Of a stretch of DNA of 64,000 nt, positions 33,439-40,991 are shown one piece after another. Each line of letters starts with the position of its first letter. Within the stretch, counting starts at the first letter, position 1. The DNA comes from Hamadaea sp013361475 (GTDB lineage Bacteria > Actinomycetota > Actinomycetes > Mycobacteriales > Micromonosporaceae). The position numbers and the translations under genes are program-made. The stretch is from positions 310,001-374,000 of the forward strand of contig NZ_JBFAHM010000011.1 in NCBI RefSeq assembly GCF_040654195.1, in the 5' to 3' direction. The notes beneath the pieces were generated by a model that was given only the letters and a program-made list of their open reading frames with translations, searched no databases and had not been told where the DNA came from.

Positions 33439-34412
33439 GTCCCATGGTGGCGGGATTCGCCGTGGTGGCAGCAGCCTTCGTCTTCGTGTGCGGGGCGAAT
33501 GACGGCGCGGCGATGCTGGCGCTGGCCGCCCGCCACCGGGAGGTGCCGCTGTGGGCGGTGCTGGCCCTGCTGGTCAGCGCGGTCGCAGCCGGTCCGGCGA
33601 TCTTCGGGCTCGCCGTCGCCCGCACGTTCACCGAGCGCCTGATCGATCCGGTCGACCCCCGGGGCCCGCTGATCGTGCTGGTGGCTGTGGCATCGGCGAT
33701 GCTGCTCGTGGCCGCGCTGACCTGGCGGGGAGTGCCGACGAGCATCACGCTCGCGGTGCTCGGGGCGCTTGCCGGCGCCGCCACCACCGCCGGTGCGGGC
33801 ACCTCGTGGTCCACATTGGGCAAAGTGCTGGTGGTCGCCGCCGCGGCTCCGTTCGTCGGTGGCGGCCTCGGCCTGCTGCTGGGCGGGCTGGCCCGGCGGC
33901 TGCCGACGACCCATCGGCTGCCCGGCGTGCTGCGCGCGGTCCACGTCGTCGCGTTCACCGGCCAAAGCCTGGCGTACGCGGCCAACGACGGCCAGAAGAT
34001 GTTCGCCGTCGCCGGCGTCGGCATGGCCGTCGCCCGGGGCGCGCCCGGCATGCGTGCACTCGGCTGGCCGGTGCTGGTGGCGCTGGCCGTGACGTTCGGC
34101 GCGGGTGCGGTGGCCAGTCTGCGACGGATGGCCCGGGGTGCGACCTTCGGGCTGCTGTCGATGCGGCCCTGGCGGTTGGTCTCGGCGGAACTGGCCGCCG
34201 CGGCGGCGGTGTTCGGCAGCGCCGGCCTGGGCGCGCCGGTGTCGATGACCCAGTCGATGGCTGCCGGCCTGGTGGGGGCGGGAGCCAGCCAGGGCGTACG
34301 CCGGGTGCGGTGGCAGTTCGCCCGGCCCGTCGTGCTGGCCTGGCTCGTCACCCTGCCGATCGCCATCCTGCTCGGGCTGGGTGTCGGCGGTCTCGTCCGG
34401 GCGTCCGGGTGA
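33435..34412 (+). CDS. PiT-family inorganic phosphate transporter
   Basis: A 325-residue membrane protein with about ten hydrophobic helices. The two inverted PiT signatures are visible: FVCGANDGAAML near residue 18 and LAYAANDGQKMF near 180; both keep the GANDG-type core that binds phosphate with a cation. The GTG at 33435 overlaps the iolD stop by 4 bases (ATG 33444 is an alternative), so it belongs to the inositol operon. The next gene is a DUF47/PhoU-like partner, a usual companion of PiT. Its presence suggests that inositol use here brings phosphate with it. Either import or export of phosphate is possible. Confidence 0.88.
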   Translation: MSPMVAGFAVVAAAFVFVCGANDGAAMLALAARHREVPLWAVLALLVSAVAAGPAIFGLAVARTFTERLIDPVDPRGPLIVLVAVASAMLLVAALTWRGVPTSITLAVLGALAGAATTAGAGTSWSTLGKVLVVAAAAPFVGGGLGLLLGGLARRLPTTHRLPGVLRAVHVVAFTGQSLAYAANDGQKMFAVAGVGMAVARGAPGMRALGWPVLVALAVTFGAGAVASLRRMARGATFGLLSMRPWRLVSAELAAAAAVFGSAGLGAPVSMTQSMAAGLVGAGASQGVRRVRWQFARPVVLAWLVTLPIAILLGLGVGGLVRASG

Positions 34413-35050
34413 AGGCCCGGATGCGCCGCCTCTTCGACGACCTGGCGGGCCGATCACATCGCCGCATCGTGGGCGTACTGCTGCAACAGATCGACGCCGC
34501 CGTCGACGGCGTCACGCTGGCCATCGCCGTGACCGCCGGACGCCTCGATCCGGCCGGAGCCCGGCAGCAGATGTCCGATCTGGAACACCGCGGCGACGCG
34601 TACCGGGCTCAACTGGTGCCGGAGTTGTCGGCGGCGCTGACCACCCCGATCGACCGCGAGGACCTGTTCCGGCTGTCCCGCTCGGTCGACGACGTCCTCG
34701 ACCACCTGCGCGACTACGTACGCGAGACCGATCTCTACGGCGTACGCCTGGACGGCACCGCCGTCGCCCTGCTCGAACAGGTGGATCTGGGGCTGAAGGA
34801 GTTGCGCCGGGCGGTGGACCGTGTCCCGTCGCGGCCCTATGACGTGCCCGCCGCGGCGTTGGCCGCGCACAAGCGGGCCGGCCGGGTGCGCCATCTCTAC
34901 GGCGTCGCTGTCGCCGCGCTGTTGACCGGTGAGGTGGACGCGGCCGTTCTGAAACGGCGGGAGCTCTTGCGGCGGCTGGACGTGCTCGGCCTGCGCCTGG
35001 CCGAATGCGCGGACGCCCTGGCAGACGCCATGCTGAAGCGCGCATTGTGA
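34409..35050 (+). CDS. DUF47/PhoU-like phosphate transport regulator
   Basis: A 213-residue all-helical protein of the DUF47 family, related to PhoU and found next to PiT transporters, whose activity it is thought to modulate. Typical phrases are DLEHRGDAYRAQLVPELSAAL (ExxxD-type metal site), TTPIDREDLFRLSRSVDDVLD, and a C-terminal pair of helices with RRELLRRLD. GTG 34409 overlaps the PiT stop by 4 bases. It is the last gene of the eight-gene operon. Confidence 0.88.
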   Translation: MKARMRRLFDDLAGRSHRRIVGVLLQQIDAAVDGVTLAIAVTAGRLDPAGARQQMSDLEHRGDAYRAQLVPELSAALTTPIDREDLFRLSRSVDDVLDHLRDYVRETDLYGVRLDGTAVALLEQVDLGLKELRRAVDRVPSRPYDVPAAALAAHKRAGRVRHLYGVAVAALLTGEVDAAVLKRRELLRRLDVLGLRLAECADALADAMLKRAL

Positions 35051-35066
35051 ACGGCCGTTAACGTAT

Positions 35067-35107
35067 ACGTAAGTATGTCTTGACAAACCGATGTCCGGCG
35101 TTACGCT
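35067..35107 (+). promoter_or_regulatory. IolR-type operator and promoter of the ABC operon
   Basis: The core TGTCTTGACA (35076-35085), with flanks ACGTAAGTA and AACC, is the same site as at mmsA. TTGACA (35080-35085) forms the -35 box and TACGCT (35102-35107) a -10 box with 16-base spacing. A separate palindrome ACGTATACGT lies at 35061-35070. Confidence 0.7.
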
Positions 35108-35179
35108 TCTGTTCACACGACCGCCGGTCGTGCCCCCATCGGGCGGACCCCACGCCCGACGAGCGAAGGAGCTTGCACC

Positions 35180-36376
35180 GTGAGCAGGCACTCACTGCGT
35201 TCGAACCACCTCTCGCGCCGCCTCCCGGCGGTGCTTCTGTTCGCGATCACGGTCACCGCCGCCGCCGCTTGCGCTCCATCGAGCAGCGGCACCGGCAGTG
35301 GCGCCCCGATTCCCTCCGCGTCCGTCCAGGACGCCGCCAGCTTCGACCTCAACGCCCTCGTCGAGGCGGCGAAGAAGGAGGGCAGCGTCCTGGCCTACGA
35401 CTCCAGCGGCGACGTCGTCGAAGTCGCCAAGGCATTCGAGGCCAAATACGGCATCAAGGCCGAGGGCGTGAAGTCCAAGAGCGGCGACACCGCCGAGAAG
35501 ATGACCCGGGAAAACCAGGCGGGCAACGTCACCATCGACGTCACGTTGTTCGAAGACGGGCCGGTGCTCGTCGGCGAGCTGCTACCCCGCAACATCGTGT
35601 CGACGTGGATTCCGCCGGACCTCGCCAAGGACATCCCCGAGGCCAACCGCAACCCGCTGCTGGTGCTGTCGAAGGCCAACGTCTGGGCCTACAACACCGC
35701 CCTGTACCCGAACGGCTGCCCGGTCAAGAGCCTCTGGGAGCTGACGGAGGCGAAGTGGGCCGGCAAGGTCGTCCTGCAGGACCCGCTGGGCAAGCCCACG
35801 CTCGTCCAGTGGCTGTCCCAGACCGTCGGGCACGGCGCCGACGCCCTGGCCAAGGACTACCAGACGCACACCGGCTCGGCGTTGCAGGCCAGTGAGGCCA
35901 ACGCCGGCTGGGAGTGGATGAAGCGGCTGGCCAAGAACAAGCCGGTGCTGACCAAGGCCGACGAGGACACCGCGGCCGCCGTCGCGGCGCCCCAGCAGAA
36001 GGAGCCCCGCCTCGGCCTCATGTCCATCTCCAAGTTCCGCGACGTCGAGGAGAAGGGCTACAAGATGGCCGTCTGCCAGGGGCTCACCCCCTGGGTCGGG
36101 TTCTCCTACGACAAATACGGCGCCATCGCGACCAAGTCGCAGCACCCGAACGCCGCCAAGCTGTTCATCCACTTCGTGATGACCCAGGAGGGCATCGTCC
36201 ACGAGATGGGCTCCGGCGGTCTGTCGGGCAACAAGGCCGTACCGGCCAGCACCAACAACCCGCCGGGCCTGACCGGCTGGGACACCCAGCTGTTCACCGT
36301 CAAGTCCGACCAACTGATGAAGGACTACCAGCAGGGACAGGCGATCCAGGACTTCTGGCGCGTCAACCACGGCTGA
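35180..36376 (+). CDS. ABC substrate-binding lipoprotein (Fe3+/AfuA class)
   Basis: A 398-residue lipoprotein with lipobox AAAAC at about residue 31. The mature part is a family 1 binding protein of the group annotated as iron(III) or AfuA-like: LVEAAKKEGSVLAYDSSGD, FEAKYGIKAEGVKS, and VTIDVTLFEDGPVLVGELL. There is no Tyr-Tyr pair anywhere in the protein, whereas ferric-ion binders of this class use one, so iron is unlikely. AfuA relatives bind sugar phosphates. With two phosphatase types in the same operon and the IolR-type site ahead, an inositol phosphate or similar phosphorylated polyol is the favoured ligand (inference). AAGGAG precedes the GTG start. Confidence 0.85.
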   Translation: MSRHSLRSNHLSRRLPAVLLFAITVTAAAACAPSSSGTGSGAPIPSASVQDAASFDLNALVEAAKKEGSVLAYDSSGDVVEVAKAFEAKYGIKAEGVKSKSGDTAEKMTRENQAGNVTIDVTLFEDGPVLVGELLPRNIVSTWIPPDLAKDIPEANRNPLLVLSKANVWAYNTALYPNGCPVKSLWELTEAKWAGKVVLQDPLGKPTLVQWLSQTVGHGADALAKDYQTHTGSALQASEANAGWEWMKRLAKNKPVLTKADEDTAAAVAAPQQKEPRLGLMSISKFRDVEEKGYKMAVCQGLTPWVGFSYDKYGAIATKSQHPNAAKLFIHFVMTQEGIVHEMGSGGLSGNKAVPASTNNPPGLTGWDTQLFTVKSDQLMKDYQQGQAIQDFWRVNHG

Positions 36377-36383
36377 CCGTTGG

Positions 36384-36417
36384 CGATGGACCCGGCGGGC
36401 GACCGCCGGGTCCATCG
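36384..36417 (+). other. intercistronic hairpin with GNRA loop
   Basis: CGATGGACCCGGCGG (36384-36398) pairs over all 15 bases with 36403-36417, closed by the tetraloop GCGA (GNRA type). It lies 7 bases after the binding-protein stop and 14 before the permease ATG. Such hairpins after binding-protein genes stabilise the upstream mRNA or reduce read-through, giving more binding protein than permease. Confidence 0.75.
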
Positions 36418-36431
36418 GGGAGGACCATGAG

Positions 36432-38252
36432 ATGTCAGTGATCAACCCGCCGGCCACCGGCTGGCGCGGCAAGGTCCGCTACCGGGCCCGAGTACTGCTC
36501 GCCGAGCCCACCACCCTCATCGGCCTGCTGCTCATCGCAGGCTTCGGATACCTCGTCGTGGCGCCGCTCGTCGCGATCGTCTCCGACGCCGTACGCGTCC
36601 AGTACGGCGACGACTTCCGCGCGGGCGCACCCGTCGGCGCCGGCACCAGCTACTACCTGTGGCGGGTGTTCCGCTCGCCGGTCAGCGGCGACCTGTTCTG
36701 GGAGCCGTTCTGGCACACCCTGGTCGTCGGCGTGGGCGTCGTCGTCTTCGCGGTCGCCCTCGGCGGCGCGATGGCGTGGCTGGTCACCCGGACCAACGTC
36801 CCCGGCCGCAAGTTCCTCGCCGGCGCGCTCGTGGTGCCCTACATGCTGCCGTCGTGGACGTTCGCGCTGGCCTGGCTCACCCTGTTCAAGAACGGCCGAT
36901 CCGGCGGCACACCCGGCTACCTCGAGAGCTGGGGCGTACGCACACCCGACTGGCTGGCGTACGGCGCCCTGCCGATGATCGTGACCCTCGGCCTGCACTA
37001 CTACCCGTTCGTCCTGCTGCTGTTCGGCAACGCCCTGCGGCGGCTCGACTCCCAGCTGGAGGAATCGGCCCGCGTCCTCGGCGCCCGCCGGGGCCAGGCG
37101 ATGCGCCGCATCGTGCTGCCCCTGCTGCTGCCATCGCTGTCGAGCGCCACCCTGCTGATCTTCGGCCGGGTGCTGGGCACCTTCGGCACCCCGTACATCC
37201 TGGGGCTGCCCACCGACTACTCGCTGCTGTCCACCACCCTCTACCGCAGCATCCACACCCGCTCGTCCGGAGTGGCCGCCGTCATCGCGGCCGTCATCGT
37301 CCTGCTCGGCGTCCTGGTCGTGCTCGTCGACATGCGGCTGGTCCGGGAACAACGCCGCTTCGTCACCATCGGCGGCAAGGGCAGCATGGACCGGGCCACC
37401 GACCTGCGCCGCTGGCGCTGGCCGGCGTACGCGGCCGGGTTGGCCGTCTTCACCGCCAGTGTGGTGGCGCCCCTGCTGATCCTGCTGCTGTCCACCGTCA
37501 CCTACGCACCCGGAGTGTTCTCCGCCGACAACTTCACGCTGAAGTTCTGGGTCGCCGACAAGATCCCCGACGCCGTCGGCTTCCCGCACGGGCTGCTCGT
37601 CGGGGGTGAACTGTACGAAGCGCTGTGGAACAGCGTCCGCATCGTCGGCCTGTCCGCCGTGCTCTGCGGCCTGCTCGGCCTGCTCGTCGGCTACGTCGTC
37701 GTCCGCAGCGGCAGCCCCCGGATCGCCGGCACACTGCGCCAGGTGTCGTTCCTGCCCTACCTGGTTCCCGGCATCGCGTTCGCCGCGGCGTACCTGACCC
37801 TGTTCGCCGTGCCCCGCGGACCGATCCCGGCCCTCTACGGCACCGTGACCCTGCTGGTCCTGGTCATGGTCGTGACGCACCTGCCGTACTCCTCACGGTC
37901 CGGCATCGCCGCCATGATGCAGCTCGGCAAGGAGCCGGAGGAGGCCGCGCAGGTCGTCGGAGCCGGCTGGCTGCGGCGCATGTGGCGCATCGTCATCCCG
38001 ATCCAGAAGGGCGCGCTGACCACCGGTGTGGTCCTGCCGTTCATCTCCGGCATCAAGGAGCTCTCCATCGTCATCATGCTGGCCACCGCCGGGATGCCGC
38101 TGCTGACCACGCTGTCGATCCATCTGGTCGACTACGGCTACACCCAGCAGGCCAACGCGGCGGTCCTCGTCATCGCCGCCGTCTCCTTCGCGGTGACCTA
38201 CCTGGCACAGCGACTCACCAAGAGCAACCTCTCCAGCGGGCTCGGAGGATAG
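36432..38252 (+). CDS. ABC permease, fused two-domain type (FbpB/AfuB class)
   Basis: A 606-residue membrane protein with about twelve helices, made of two homologous permease domains in one chain, as in FbpB/AfuB importers. Each half has the EAA loop that contacts the ATPase: EESARVLGARRGQAMRRIVLPLLLP (two parts, about residues 206-230) and EEAAQVVGAGWLRRMWRIVIP (about 503-523). It forms the membrane channel for the substrate delivered by the lipoprotein. It follows after a hairpin and is separated by 2 bases from the ATPase gene. Confidence 0.9.
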   Translation: MSVINPPATGWRGKVRYRARVLLAEPTTLIGLLLIAGFGYLVVAPLVAIVSDAVRVQYGDDFRAGAPVGAGTSYYLWRVFRSPVSGDLFWEPFWHTLVVGVGVVVFAVALGGAMAWLVTRTNVPGRKFLAGALVVPYMLPSWTFALAWLTLFKNGRSGGTPGYLESWGVRTPDWLAYGALPMIVTLGLHYYPFVLLLFGNALRRLDSQLEESARVLGARRGQAMRRIVLPLLLPSLSSATLLIFGRVLGTFGTPYILGLPTDYSLLSTTLYRSIHTRSSGVAAVIAAVIVLLGVLVVLVDMRLVREQRRFVTIGGKGSMDRATDLRRWRWPAYAAGLAVFTASVVAPLLILLLSTVTYAPGVFSADNFTLKFWVADKIPDAVGFPHGLLVGGELYEALWNSVRIVGLSAVLCGLLGLLVGYVVVRSGSPRIAGTLRQVSFLPYLVPGIAFAAAYLTLFAVPRGPIPALYGTVTLLVLVMVVTHLPYSSRSGIAAMMQLGKEPEEAAQVVGAGWLRRMWRIVIPIQKGALTTGVVLPFISGIKELSIVIMLATAGMPLLTTLSIHLVDYGYTQQANAAVLVIAAVSFAVTYLAQRLTKSNLSSGLGG

Positions 38253-38254
38253 AC

Positions 38255-39415
38255 ATGCCCCGGATCGAACTACAGCGCGTCAGCAAGAGCTACCTGTCCG
38301 GCCAGTACGCCGTCCGCGACCTGGACATGGTCATCCCCGACGGGGCCTTCATGTGCCTGCTCGGACCGTCCGGCTGCGGCAAGACGACCACGCTGCGCAT
38401 GATCGCGGGCCTGGAACAGCCCACCGCCGGCGACATCAGGGTCGGGGCGAAACTGCTCGACAGCGTCGAGCAAGGCGTCTACGTGCCCCCGGAACGGCGC
38501 GGCATGGGACTGGTCTTCCAGAGCTACGCGCTCTGGCCCCACATGACGGTGACCGGCAACATCGAGTTCGGGCTGCGGATGCGCAAGACGCCGGCCGCCG
38601 AACGAGACCAGCGCGTACGCTCGGCGATGGAGATGCTCCGCATCGCCGACTACGCCACCCGCTACCCCTCCCAGCTGTCCGGCGGCCAGCAGCAGCGGGT
38701 CGCACTCGCCCGGATGCTCGCCGTCGACCCGGAAGTGCTCCTGCTCGACGAGCCGCTGTCCAATCTGGACGCACGCCTGCGGCTGGAGATGCGCGCGGAG
38801 CTCAAACGCATCCATCAGCGATCTGGGTCCACCGTCGTCCTCGTCACCCACGACCAGCTCGAAGCCATGACCATGGCGACCCACGTCGCCGTCATGAACG
38901 AAGGCGTCGTGGAGCAACTCGGCGCGCCGATGGAGATCTACGAACGCCCGGCGAGCGTCTTCGTCGCCGCCTTCGTCGGCAGCCCGCCGATGAACCTGAT
39001 CCCGCTCGGCGACCACACCGGCGACGGCATCGAGACACACCTGGCCGGGTTCGTCGCCGACATCGCCGGCAAACCCCCGGTCGGCGCGACGCTCGGCGTA
39101 CGCCCCGAGGCGCTGCACCTGGCCGCGGCCGCCGACGACGTCCCCGACGGCGCCTGGCGGGCTCCCGCCGAAGTCGAGACGGTGCTGCCCACCGGATCGA
39201 GCTGGACCGTCCAGCTGCGCTGCCGGGGAACGGAGCTGTTCGCCCAGACGTTCCGTGCTGTCGACGCCCGGCCGGGGGCCACGATGGTGGCCTGGGCGGC
39301 CGCCGCCGATCTGCACCTCTACGGGCGGGACGGCCGCCGGATGCCCGGCTGGGATCTGGCCACCGGCCGCACTGAACCGGGCGAGGCCGTCGTCACCACC
39401 GGAGGAGCCCGATGA
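38255..39415 (+). CDS. ABC importer ATPase (PotA/FbpC class)
   Basis: A 386-residue ATPase subunit. The nucleotide domain (1-235) has Walker A GPSGCGKTT, the signature LSGGQQQRVALAR, Walker B LLLDEPLSNLD and the switch His in VTHDQLEAM. The C-terminal 145 residues are a TOBE-type regulatory domain (LGVRPEALHL). It energises the two-domain permease. GGAGGA lies shortly before its ATG and the stop overlaps the HAD phosphatase gene by 4 bases. Confidence 0.92.
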   Translation: MPRIELQRVSKSYLSGQYAVRDLDMVIPDGAFMCLLGPSGCGKTTTLRMIAGLEQPTAGDIRVGAKLLDSVEQGVYVPPERRGMGLVFQSYALWPHMTVTGNIEFGLRMRKTPAAERDQRVRSAMEMLRIADYATRYPSQLSGGQQQRVALARMLAVDPEVLLLDEPLSNLDARLRLEMRAELKRIHQRSGSTVVLVTHDQLEAMTMATHVAVMNEGVVEQLGAPMEIYERPASVFVAAFVGSPPMNLIPLGDHTGDGIETHLAGFVADIAGKPPVGATLGVRPEALHLAAAADDVPDGAWRAPAEVETVLPTGSSWTVQLRCRGTELFAQTFRAVDARPGATMVAWAAAADLHLYGRDGRRMPGWDLATGRTEPGEAVVTTGGAR

Positions 39416-40182
39416 GCCTCACCCTGCCCCGCGCCCTGCTGCTGGACTTCGGTGGCGTGGTCGTGCAGACCACCCGCCGCGACAGCTGGGCCGACGAGCT
39501 GGCGGCCGACGTCTGCGAGCTGCTCCGTGCCTGCCACTGCGACGCCCTCGACCTTCCCGCGGTACGCCGCGACATCCTGGCCGGGGCCGCCGCCGACTCG
39601 GCGTGGAAGGACGCCATGTCGCGGATCCCCGACCCGGCCGAACTCACCCCGGTGATGTTCTGGCGCGACTTCGTCGCCATCGACTGGCCGGAGCAGGCCC
39701 GCACCGTCGTCGCGACCCAAGCCTGGCCGCTGTGCCGGCGCATGGGCGAACTGCGTTCCCAGCGCCAGGCGCGGGCCGGGCTGATCGACCTGCTCAGCTG
39801 GTGCGAAGATCAAGGGCTGCCGGTCGGCATCGTCAGCAACGCGCTGTCCGGGATCGTCCACCGCGACTGGCTCACCGCAGCCGGCCTGGACAAACAGTTC
39901 GCGCTGCAGATCTACAGCGACGAGATCGGCATCCGCAAACCACACCCCGACATGATCGGCGTGGCCTGCCGGAGCCTCGGCATCACCCCGGATCAGGCCT
40001 GGTACGTCGGCGACAACTTCGACCGGGACGTCGTCTGCGGTCGCCGTGCCGGGGTGGGCGCCACCATCCTGATGATCGCCCGGGACACCCACGACAAGCC
40101 GTTCGAGGTCGCCGCCGAACCCGACGCCGTCGTCGACGACCCCGCCGGGCTGCTCGACCTGCTGAAGGGAGCCGTCGCGTGA
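39412..40182 (+). CDS. HAD-family hydrolase (DxG variant) in the ABC operon
   Basis: A 256-residue HAD-superfamily protein. Motif I is LLLDFGGVVVQT: the nucleophile Asp12 is present, but position +2 is Gly14 instead of the usual acid/base Asp. Motif II is VGIVSNA, and motifs III/IV are RKPHPDMIGVA and YVGDNFDRDVV. The Gly variant occurs in some sugar-phosphate phosphatases (for example the DxGN type), so activity is still possible. Position in the operon suggests it dephosphorylates the imported compound or a product. It overlaps both neighbours by 4 bases. Confidence 0.82.
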   Translation: MSLTLPRALLLDFGGVVVQTTRRDSWADELAADVCELLRACHCDALDLPAVRRDILAGAAADSAWKDAMSRIPDPAELTPVMFWRDFVAIDWPEQARTVVATQAWPLCRRMGELRSQRQARAGLIDLLSWCEDQGLPVGIVSNALSGIVHRDWLTAAGLDKQFALQIYSDEIGIRKPHPDMIGVACRSLGITPDQAWYVGDNFDRDVVCGRRAGVGATILMIARDTHDKPFEVAAEPDAVVDDPAGLLDLLKGAVA

Positions 40183-40991
40183 CGGACCTGACCCTCGTCG
40201 CCGCCGACGCCGCCACCTGCGTCGCCGACCAGCTCCGCGCCGCGTTCCGGTCCCGGCCGGACATGGAGTTCAAACGGGACCGGCACGATCCGGTCACCGT
40301 CCACGACCGGGCGGCCGAGGCCACGATCCGCGAGCTGATCCTCGCGGCCGTCCCCGACAGCCGCATCGTCGGCGAGGAGGGTGGCGCCATCGGCGAAGGA
40401 TCGGTGCACTGGTACGTCGACCCGATCGACGGCACCGCGAACTTCGTCGCCGGGCTCGCCTTCTTCTGCACATCGGTCGCCGCTGTCGTCGACGGCGAAG
40501 TGGTCGCCGGGGCGATCTACGACCCCGTCCGCGACGATCTGTTCACCGCCGGCCCCGACGGCGCGTACCACAACGGAAGCCCGATGCGCAGCGCCGGTGC
40601 GACGGCCGAGACCGAAGCGCTGCTGATCACCAGCTATCCCAGCCCTCGGGAGCTGCGCGCCGAAGGCGAACCGGCGCTGGGCCGGCTGGGCCGGCTGCTC
40701 ACCGAGTACCGCACCCTGCGCCGGCCGGGCAGCGCCGCCCTGTCCCTGGCGCACGTCGCCGCGGGCTGGGCCGACGTCGCCCTCGGCCTGAGCGTCAACG
40801 CCTGGGACCTCGCCGCCGGGGCCCTGCTCGTGCGGCAAGCCGGCGGCCGGTTCCTCGGCCTGCGCCCCGCCGGTACGCCGGCCACCGCGAACTGGCTCGG
40901 CCCCGGCTATCTCGCCACCGTCGGCACGCTCGCCGTCGACGGCAGCGTCGTGCTCGACACCTTCGCCGCCAGCCACGAGGTGACGCCGTGA
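40179..40991 (+). CDS. second inositol monophosphatase family protein
   Basis: A 270-residue IMPase-family phosphatase. Metal motifs are complete: VGEEGGAI, DPIDGTANF (81-89), and NAWDLAAGALLVRQAGG near the end. It is only moderately like the IMPase at 23817-24620 and lies in the ABC importer operon, so the locus has two such enzymes: one next to the phytase and one with the importer. The expected reaction is removal of phosphate from inositol monophosphate in the cytosol. GTG 40179 overlaps the HAD stop by 4 bases. Confidence 0.9.
   Translation: MTDLTLVAADAATCVADQLRAAFRSRPDMEFKRDRHDPVTVHDRAAEATIRELILAAVPDSRIVGEEGGAIGEGSVHWYVDPIDGTANFVAGLAFFCTSVAAVVDGEVVAGAIYDPVRDDLFTAGPDGAYHNGSPMRSAGATAETEALLITSYPSPRELRAEGEPALGRLGRLLTEYRTLRRPGSAALSLAHVAAGWADVALGLSVNAWDLAAGALLVRQAGGRFLGLRPAGTPATANWLGPGYLATVGTLAVDGSVVLDTFAASHEVTP

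Noticed and set aside
35180..39415. Iron(III) uptake system
   Set aside because: The family name suggests iron, but the binding protein has no Tyr-Tyr pair, and the operon partners are phosphatases under an inositol-type operator.
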